A stretch of 64,000 nucleotides of DNA from Citrus sinensis. Taxonomy: Eukaryota; Streptophyta; Magnoliopsida; Sapindales; Rutaceae. Positions 56,830-64,000 of the stretch are shown here, piece by piece (the first letter of the stretch is position 1; each line of letters opens with the position of its first letter). The notes beneath the pieces are model-generated. The model made no database searches. It was not told the origin of the DNA and worked only from the letters and a program-made list of their open reading frames with translations. The DNA lies in contig NC_068562.1 in NCBI RefSeq assembly GCF_022201045.2, forward strand, positions 3,410,001 to 3,474,000, read 5' to 3'. Position numbers and translations under genes: made by a program.

Positions 56830-59800
56830 TGGAGAGATCTTTTGCGGCAGGATTACAGAAAATTTTTTGGTGTCTTAGAATGTGATGGTGGTCTATGTGC
56901 TTAAAATACAATGGGGTCTTGTATTGGTGGAGAGCAGACACAGCATTAATCAAATTACGCTTTATTTGCAATCGTATTGAATGGTTACTTGTATGTATAT
57001 ATCGAAATAAGTTGGTTTACTCCCTCCTGCCCCTCTTCTCTTTTTTTGGGATGGATACTGTGTATTTAGTAATTTTCTTTCTTTTTCCCCTTTCATGAAT
57101 AATGAGTTGACCTGAAATTTTGGTTTGGATTACCGGTAGCTAGAAACCTGAAAGAGAGGGACATGTGAGCTTTAATAATCTTCAGATGCAGTTGGTCACT
57201 GGAGTTCGATATGAATCGACTCCAAAGTCATTCAGAAAGGTTTTTGAACATTCTAGGGGTGATCGCGGCCAGAAGTGTACAAAGTTGAAATGACAGACGT
57301 CAGGAACGGGACAGAAATGAAATTGTAGCAGGCAGCCCAATCTTTCTAATCAAAACTGGGTTTCTCGGTCTCTGGGGTCTCTTCTGGTAGGAGAATATAT
57401 TCGTGTGCGCATTGTCAGTTTCAGTCAAGAATCCAATCCAATGAAAGGGGGAAAATCCCCCACTTAAGACGTGGATTTGAGATGACGGAAATGTCTCTCT
57501 CTCCCCTAAATTTGGCAGGAATATTCCTGAGATGAGAATCATCACGATAGTAGAATAATGCAAGTGGGTTAGGTTGGTTGGTTTCTGGTTATTTGATTGT
57601 TCAAAAGGTCGGGGTGTGCTTTATTTTAGATTTTAAAACAATTAACGTTTCATTGTTATTAGCATTTAATTGGATCTTAAAATGTCTTTAAGATTTTATT
57701 TTATTTATTTATTTGACTGGAAACATGTAATTCTCAAGGATTTTGAACCCATTACAATCACAAATAGTGGGTACTTTATGTCAGTTTTCATCATCAAAAG
57801 ATCAAGATAAGATCGTAATCAAGAGCGTTAGCTTGCCCAGGTTGTGTTGGATGAATTTCATCGCAATATAGAAAGGAGTTTGTAAATTGTCCCTGCTGGG
57901 TGAACAGGATTTGACGTGGGAAAATGAAATTTGTTTGACAGAATATGTGTGAGAATACCACCAGTTGTAAGGAAGAAAAACAGACGTTAGTGCTATTGAG
58001 GTCATAATTTTCCCAGTCAAGTCGTGCATGAAAATAGTTGTAATATTTTTTCTACATTCGTAATCTTGTTGATTGATTGTGATTTTATGTCCAAATTCAC
58101 TTACTCCGTTATCAGGATAATTACAATATTGTCAATTATTAACAATTTGTCTTTTTACATGAGATTTATGATCATATTTCTAACGATGTTGAGTAAGAGA
58201 AATTTCTTGCTTTCCGATGAAATTTTTTTTTATTAAATTAAACCAAAAAAAAAAAAAAACCATTTCCTTCAAAAACACTTTCAACTTTATTTGATAACAA
58301 ATACAAGTTGCCAGCTACTTGCTTTGCCTTCTAGGCTCCTAGAAATCGTTTCTCTTTTATCTTTTTACCTTTTGCTTAGGGCACCCTTTGATCAAATGAC
58401 AAAAATAAATTCCAAACTTTCAACGATTGAGGGTCTCTCAAGATCAAGCAATCAATTAGACGTGTGATATCCAACTTGATTTGGAAGCAGCTTTCTTAAC
58501 GGGATTCTTTTTTCTTTGCATATCTTTTCCTTCACCGATTGCAGCATCAGAATATTGATTTGTTCTTTCTGTTAATCATTTTATAATGTGAAAAATTGAA
58601 AGTAATAAAGGCATACACATCTAATCTAAAATATTATCGCTTTATTCCATCCTTCACACGCGCAGCTTCTGAAAGAGATGCCTAACTCTAGCTTTAGCCT
58701 CATTCATATTCACACCTACACCCAAAATCTGCCGATTGATTCTGAGAGAGAAAGTTAATGACCCATCAACTTAAAAATGTGAGCACCAGTCGGGGGTCAT
58801 TCTATAAACTTTAACATTACTTTGATAACCAAAAGCTTGCTTCCCAAATCATAATATTTGTGTACTTGGGGCCAAGAATCATCCGTTGCTTTCGAGTTTC
58901 GGAGTTCTAACTAGAATTTTCCAATATTTAACTTACAGAAAGAGCCTTACCAATCAATTACAAATCAAAGTTCATCTTTAAGCCACTTAATTAACGTTTG
59001 AATTACCTTTAATAATATGTTAAAAAAATGAGGTAATGAATCCCAGTTGATTTCTTTGAATACCCACTTGGATTAGGCTTTACCCAACCATTATTCCTAT
59101 AGAGCTTTAGCTAAACGCATTTGATTTTTTTAATTGTATAAAGATTGATGAAGCACATGAAGTGGTGTATCTCACTTAGATTAATTAATGTTTTACCGTC
59201 TAAAATAAGACTATGAATAGATTAGATCCTTGCCCTACAAAATGATTTTATTCTTCGAAAGCATGATTTCACCTCTTGTAAATTATATCCACTCGACATT
59301 AAATTATAATCACAACATACCAATTCAAATTCTATTCCTCTTTTTTATTCCAATCCCTAAACTTGAGTTAAAATATGATATGAGATAATATTGTATGCAA
59401 ATAGATTGTTTTCCCATCTCTTTCTCACGTCAAAGTGATGTGAATTCTTTTTTATATGCATGTGCCATGCTGCACTTAAACTTGAATAAAAATGATACAA
59501 ATCATGTGGCTTCATTATGGCCTGTCTGTTTTGTACCATAACTTGTGTACGCAAGAGAAAACATTTGGATCCAAATTTTGGATTTCCTAAATGGGACACA
59601 CACATAGATGCTATGCAAATTCCACTAAAAGCTGTGATTTTGAAACGGCCGTAACTAGATTACGAGATCATGTACATGAACAAAATGAAATGACTGCTCC
59701 ATGATTTGATCTTTAGATGTTACTAAGCCACGTTGAGGATATGATTGAGAGTTGATAAAAGGCGAAAAAAAAATCACAATCTAATTAATCTTAATGGTGT

Positions 59801-60378
59801 ATGTGATGAGGAGAGGATCCCTCAACTAAAATAAAGAAAAATTATGTGTCCTTGTGGGTATGTTGTTTGTATGTCTTACGTCTTCCATCAGTCAATTGGA
59901 GGGTACGCGTGGTTAGTAAATAGCAACTTACTAATTAATTGAATTAATTATGAAAACTAACATATCATAAAATTTGAAGAAAAAAAAGTCGATACAATCA
60001 ACTTCGTGGAGGATTATTGATGGCTACACGAAATTAACAAAATATTGATGGAAACATATATAGGACTCGACTAATGAGATCGAGCTCAAGGGAACATGAT
60101 AAAAATATTTAATTATATGTGCATGAAAGAGAGAGGATGGAGGAAGACAAGCAAGTAATGCTGCCCACTAAATCTTTCTCAATGGTAAAGATATAGTTGA
60201 TTTTCTTGCTAGAATTGGAGCCCCACATTGCCTGCTAATTTCATAAACAAGACAATACAATCGTCCAATTAGTCCTCAGAGAGTGGCCAATTTGTTTCAA
60301 AATCAGGCAACCAAAGGTGACCTCTCCTACACTTTTGCAGCTCGTCGGTCCCTGCATTAATCCCTCAAAAACCCTACA
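56830..60378. other. CLASRP 3' UTR and intergenic DNA; no gene seen
   Basis: The 3' UTR probably runs to about 57110 (CATGAATAATGAG). The rest is moderately AT-rich without supported exons, tRNA or repeat ends. Confidence 0.4.
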
Positions 60379-60387
60379 TATATAAAA
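60379..60387 (+). promoter_or_regulatory. TATA box before the small ORF at 60412
   Basis: TATATAAAA in ACCCTACATATATAAAACC, preceded by CT/GC-mixed promoter-like sequence. It is only about 33 bases before the ATG, which would make the leader very short. Confidence 0.4.
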
Positions 60388-60411
60388 CCTCCACGTACAC
60401 TGCTTGGCCAA

Positions 60412-60528
60412 ATGGCCCCTGCCAAGTCCTACAAGTCCAAGCCAAATTTCTTCTCGCATATTAAGGATCTTGGTTATTTGCCATGCCATAGTGATACGAA
60501 TACCATGACGTATAAGAAATTGGTTTGA
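60412..60528 (+). CDS. Candidate small peptide gene, 38 codons
   Basis: CCAAATGGCC is a good plant start context. The frame begins MAPAKSYKSKPNFFSHIKDL and ends LPCHSDTNTMTYKKLV, TGA at 60526-60528. The first 15 codons mostly end in C or G (GCC CCT GCC AAG TCC TAC AAG), unlike the AT-rich surroundings, which hints at selected coding sequence. The product is basic with two histidines, one Cys and no signal peptide or membrane segment. No known small-peptide family (DVL/RTFL, CLE, RALF) matches. It could also be the first exon of a longer gene, using a GT within GATCTTGGTTATTTG, or a chance ORF. Function unknown. Confidence 0.35.
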   Translation: MAPAKSYKSKPNFFSHIKDLGYLPCHSDTNTMTYKKLV

Positions 60529-61257
60529 AAACGATGCCTTGGCTTAATAAGAATTAATGATATGAGTGGCAGTGAAGTTACTTCCAAATGAAGAAGTTGA
60601 AAGCAAGCCTAACATTTGTTTATTAGGGTTTTCTGGGGTCTGCAGATTCCCTGTGTAATGGTAAAATGTCAATGTTAAATATGATTATATTGTAAAAGAA
60701 AACATCTAAATTAAACCTATAAAATAAAATTGAAAAAAAGGGTGGAAAAAAATCCTCAAACATATAAAATTAACCGAGCTGAATAGTTGCTCATGAGTTG
60801 CATGTAAACACCGGCCAAATGATTAAGGCCATAAATCTTATATATTTTTATTAATCTTCAGAAGCCAGGATATATAGATTTAATTTTCTTGATCAAAGAG
60901 CGAAATTGAAGGAAAATCTCACATGTTGGCTATTGTTTAAACCGAAGTGAAGTCAATGTCAATTGTCAAAGGTTCCCTCCCTCGCAACCTCAAAAATCCC
61001 AGATATTACAGCGATTAAAAAATTGTCATTTGGAAGAATATTAGTGTTTCGATCACGTGCTTACCCATGAGAAAGTAGCCGTTAATTGTCAACTTACGTC
61101 TAAATTAATATAACAAATTAAGAATTAAACCAGAAGTGAGAACAAATAATTAACAACTGGTTATCGTACGAGAGAGGCAATCCGCCTGGACTCGAGGGAC
61201 GCTGATTGCTGAGTTTGAATTTGAAGCTGTTGTGTGTTTTAAAATGTGCTTGTTGCG

Positions 61258-61260
<3 letters not shown>
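60529..61260. other. Intergenic; no gene seen
   Basis: AT-rich with no supported exon, repeat end or structured RNA. Confidence 0.35.

Positions 61261-61307
<47 letters not shown>
61261..61307. repeat. (TA)n microsatellite, about 47 bp
   Basis: Uninterrupted TA run; likely polymorphic. Confidence 0.95.
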
Positions 61308-61312
<5 letters not shown>

Positions 61313-61850
61313 TTTCGTAGTTTAATAAAATATTGATTCAGCAATTAATATGTATAAGAAAAAATGGAAAAAGAAAACCATACGATGCATACCTAACTGT
61401 AGTGTTGATTCAGTCCCATAAATCATTAAAACTTTTGATGTGAGATCAATATATAGCTGAGCTGATCAGGACAGAAACCTGAAATTTGAAGCTACAAATA
61501 TGGTAGAAACCAAAATCTTACCAAAATGACCACATCAGTGGATAAATTGAATCGAATGCTTGGACGTAAAGTTTTGTTTGGTCATCATCACTGTTGAACA
61601 TTTCAAATTAAACAGCAAAATAAGTTTCTCCATACATAATTTTCAGTGCTTAATTAATGTAATTAATATAATGTTATCATGATTCCCAAAATTGTAGCAA
61701 TCAAATGAGACGAAACTCCAACCGCCGGCTGTTGCCTGCTTTACGAATTTTAACAGCAAAGCATAAATAATTGATTCTTTAACATATACATATGTATATG
61801 TATAATGAGTTGGATTATCTTAAGAAAAGTGTATATATACATAGGGTGCT

Positions 61851-62596
61851 GCTAAGTTACAGTTGATGTAACTTATAAAGGTCAGTTTGGGATTGCGGAG
61901 ACTGATAAAATAAGTTGTTTGTGCTGTACAGATAAAATAAATTGCTGATTAAAAAAGTAGATTGACGTTTAGTAAACTGTGTTGTTACAGTTGCTGTGAG
62001 TTTGAAAAGTAAAGTATATGTGTTTGTTAAATTTTATTATGAAAGTACTATTTTATTATATAATGACCAAAATAGACATATGTTTTTATTACTTTTTATT
62101 TTTAGAGTATGTTTAATAAAATTGTTTAGACATATCTTTTTTCTTAAATATGTAAAATTACATTAAAAACCTCAATTAAAAAATCTAAAGAATTTTATAA
62201 TTTGTTACATAAAATATTATAAAGATAAAAGTATGATTTATATATTAGGGTTTATGGATAAATAAGATATAATTATCTTTTTATTAAAATCTAGGGTTAT
62301 AATAGAAATTTTAAAAAAGTATGGTAACTTATTAAATAAGTATTAAATATGTTGTTTATGAAAAGCAACCATCTACCTGCTTTTAAAAACTGCTGATAAA
62401 ATGGAGAAAATTATGAAATAAGTTGCTTTTACAAAATTTACCAAATACTATTTTTATAAAATAAATTATGAATTAAGCAGCTTATTAAATTTCAACTGCA
62501 ATCCCAAACGAGCTTTCAAAATAATGTAAAAAGTTATGACAAGTGGTGGAATCTGTATGATTTTTGAAGGGACTGTAACAACAACTGTAACTTAAC
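61851..62596. mobile_element. MITE interrupted by a second MITE (nested pair)
   Basis: The outer element has ends GCTAAGTTACAGTTGATGTA and, inverted, GTTAAGTTACAGTTGTTGTTA. Its inside is split by an element (61877-62517) with ends AAAGGTCAGTTTGGGATTGC and, inverted, GAAAGCTCGTTTGGGATTGC. The inner one is AT-rich with TAATAAG/CTTATTA words near the ends. No clear target duplications were found, so boundaries are approximate. Confidence 0.55.
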
Positions 62597-62763
62597 AAAA
62601 TACACACACACACACAAATATATATAGCATGCAGATAAATTTCAACATTACTGTTAAAATTAGGAATTAGGTGTTGGATGGTAACGTGAGTATAGGCCAA
62701 CAAGGTAGGGGCGGGCTACAATTGGTAGTAATGCTAAATTACCTAGCTCGCTGTTCTTCTCCG

Positions 62764-62786
62764 GTGTGTGTGTGTGTGTGTGTGTG
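62764..62786. repeat. (TG)n microsatellite, about 23 bp
   Basis: TG run at 62764-62786, following CTCCG. Confidence 0.9.
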
Positions 62787-63268
62787 TATATGTTGGTATT
62801 AGTAAAGTTAGATAGATTTAGGGCACTTTAATTATAATATGAAAGTCCACGTTAGTAGTGAACTGCACACCTAGCTATCACCCAACTCTTGGCCTAAAAT
62901 TATGTCATTTTCTTTTATTATTATTTTTTAATGAAGAAAGTGAAATTAATTCGGCTTTTTTAAATATCTTATTCCAAAATATTATATACTGCGAGTCATT
63001 TCAAAATTTTTTTTTTTTTTGGGTGCAACTACAGGCCTACAACTAGTTATCATTATATTACTGCAAAATGAAAAACAAAAAATACTCGCTCACAATTACA
63101 TTGATTGAACTTTGTGTATTTATTACTTCTCAGTTAAATCATGATTATTAGATGAAATTTATATTTATAGAATGTTACGTATGTATGCGTATTGGATATA
63201 CTAATCAAAACTTGACTGAAATATTTTAAAATAATTTTTTTAATACTTACGTAGATTAAAAAGTCAAA

Positions 63269-63405
63269 ATTTTTTTTTTTTTAAAATAAGAGTGGTGGGC
63301 AAAGCCCAAATAAATTTCTATTTTTTTTTCCTTTACTACCCCCAAGACTCGAATCAATTGCTACAAGTTTATTGTTATTACCAACCCGACCACGCCTTTA
63401 GAGTT
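63269..63405 (-). mobile_element. tRNA-derived SINE, about 137 bp
   Basis: Read on the minus strand it starts AACTCTAAAGGCGTGGTCGG, with an A-box-like GTGGTCGGGTTGGTAA and a B-box GATTCGAGTCT about 45 bases apart: a tRNA-like pol III promoter. A short unrelated body follows, then a poly-A tail (poly-T at 63269-63282 on the plus strand). A perfect 15-bp direct repeat GATTAAAAAGTCAAA flanks it (63254-63268 and 63406-63420), the hallmark of LINE-driven insertion. Confidence 0.85.
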
Positions 63406-63420
63406 GATTAAAAAGTCAAA

Positions 63421-64000
63421 GAATACACAAGTACATCAATATATTTCAAGATTATAATTTAATTAGATATTGTTCTTAATGCTTTTTTTAAAAAAAAAAA
63501 TAAAAAAATCTTAGCATCACAAGAAATACACGCGCACACACAGAGTATGGTCCAGGTGTGAAACCCGCACTATTTTACAAAAGGAAATTATGGGGCATAC
63601 AGGCCTCTCAAATAGTAATGTGATTTGAGTTTTTTTAAAACAAGGCTGCTTTACAATATCAAGCCAACAATGATAATATCTGGAACTAGAATAATCCCCC
63701 AAGTGTCTCTTTCACTTTCTCTGTTTCTAAATTTCAAGAAAATGGCTTTCAAATAATTATGTTTAGAAAAATGATCAATTAGCACGGTACTTTGGATGCT
63801 TAATTAATGAGATGATTATCTCTGCTTTCTCCTTCCCAAACATACATCCTTGTTCCGCATGGATATTCTTTGAGCTTTCTTTGACAAAACCCATCAAAAA
63901 GCATGGAGACCGAGTATTAATCTGACTAATCATTTGATTTTACTAAGAAAATCGGACTTTTATTATCTTTATATCTGGGAGAAATAATAATAATAATTAA
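63421..64000. other. Right edge; no gene seen
   Basis: AT-rich. The minus-strand frame near 63517-63702 has no domain. A sequence with CGCGCACACACAG and GGTCCAGGTGTGAAACC near 63530-63570 may be a repeat relic, unproven. Confidence 0.3.

Noticed and set aside
1..64000. CRISPR arrays, rRNA, intact tRNA genes, known miRNA precursors
   Set aside because: Searched by eye for spaced direct repeats, tRNA boxes with full folds and common plant miRNA sequences; none found. CRISPR is not expected in a plant genome.

Overview
The window is nuclear DNA from a eudicot plant. It is AT-rich, its genes are split by introns with plant-like splice sites, and it carries many small non-autonomous transposons. 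The overall impression is a woody rosid such as Citrus, but that is an impression and not a proof.

Layout from left to right. The N-terminal piece of a group X ERF transcription factor (1-258, -). An intronless PLS/E-class pentatricopeptide repeat gene (3399-6371, -). A seven-exon centrin (7147-9451, -) whose first coding exon is just the ATG. An eight-exon CYP707A-type abscisic acid 8'-hydroxylase (13319-17213, -). A transposon-rich gap. Two tandem red chlorophyll catabolite reductase genes (22886-25035 and 27622-28933, -). A class B heat-shock factor of the HsfB1/TBF1 type with two overlapping uORFs and a heat-shock element (30378-33411, -). An 11 kb gene-poor gap. A DUF1685 gene (44720-45428, -). 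A thirteen-exon CLASRP-type SR-like splicing protein (51725-56829, +). A gene-poor right end with one candidate 38-codon gene.

The genes do not form an operon or one pathway. Themes are leaf senescence and chlorophyll breakdown (two RCCRs), ABA turnover (CYP707A), heat and immune response control (HsfB1), RNA processing (PPR, CLASRP) and microtubule or DNA-repair biology (centrin). As I recall the Arabidopsis map, CLASRP, HsfB1, ACD2/RCCR and CEN2 are consecutive genes on chromosome 4, so this looks like an ancestral block with later arrivals.

The mobile fraction is unusually legible. There are two copies of a Mutator-type MITE with perfect 9-bp target duplications, a Helitron carrying a copia LTR end, Tourist-like MITEs with TTA/TAA duplications, a nested MITE pair, and a SINE with a perfect 15-bp duplication. 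Exon coordinates below were derived by hand from splice signals, frame continuity and family similarity; no alignment could be run.
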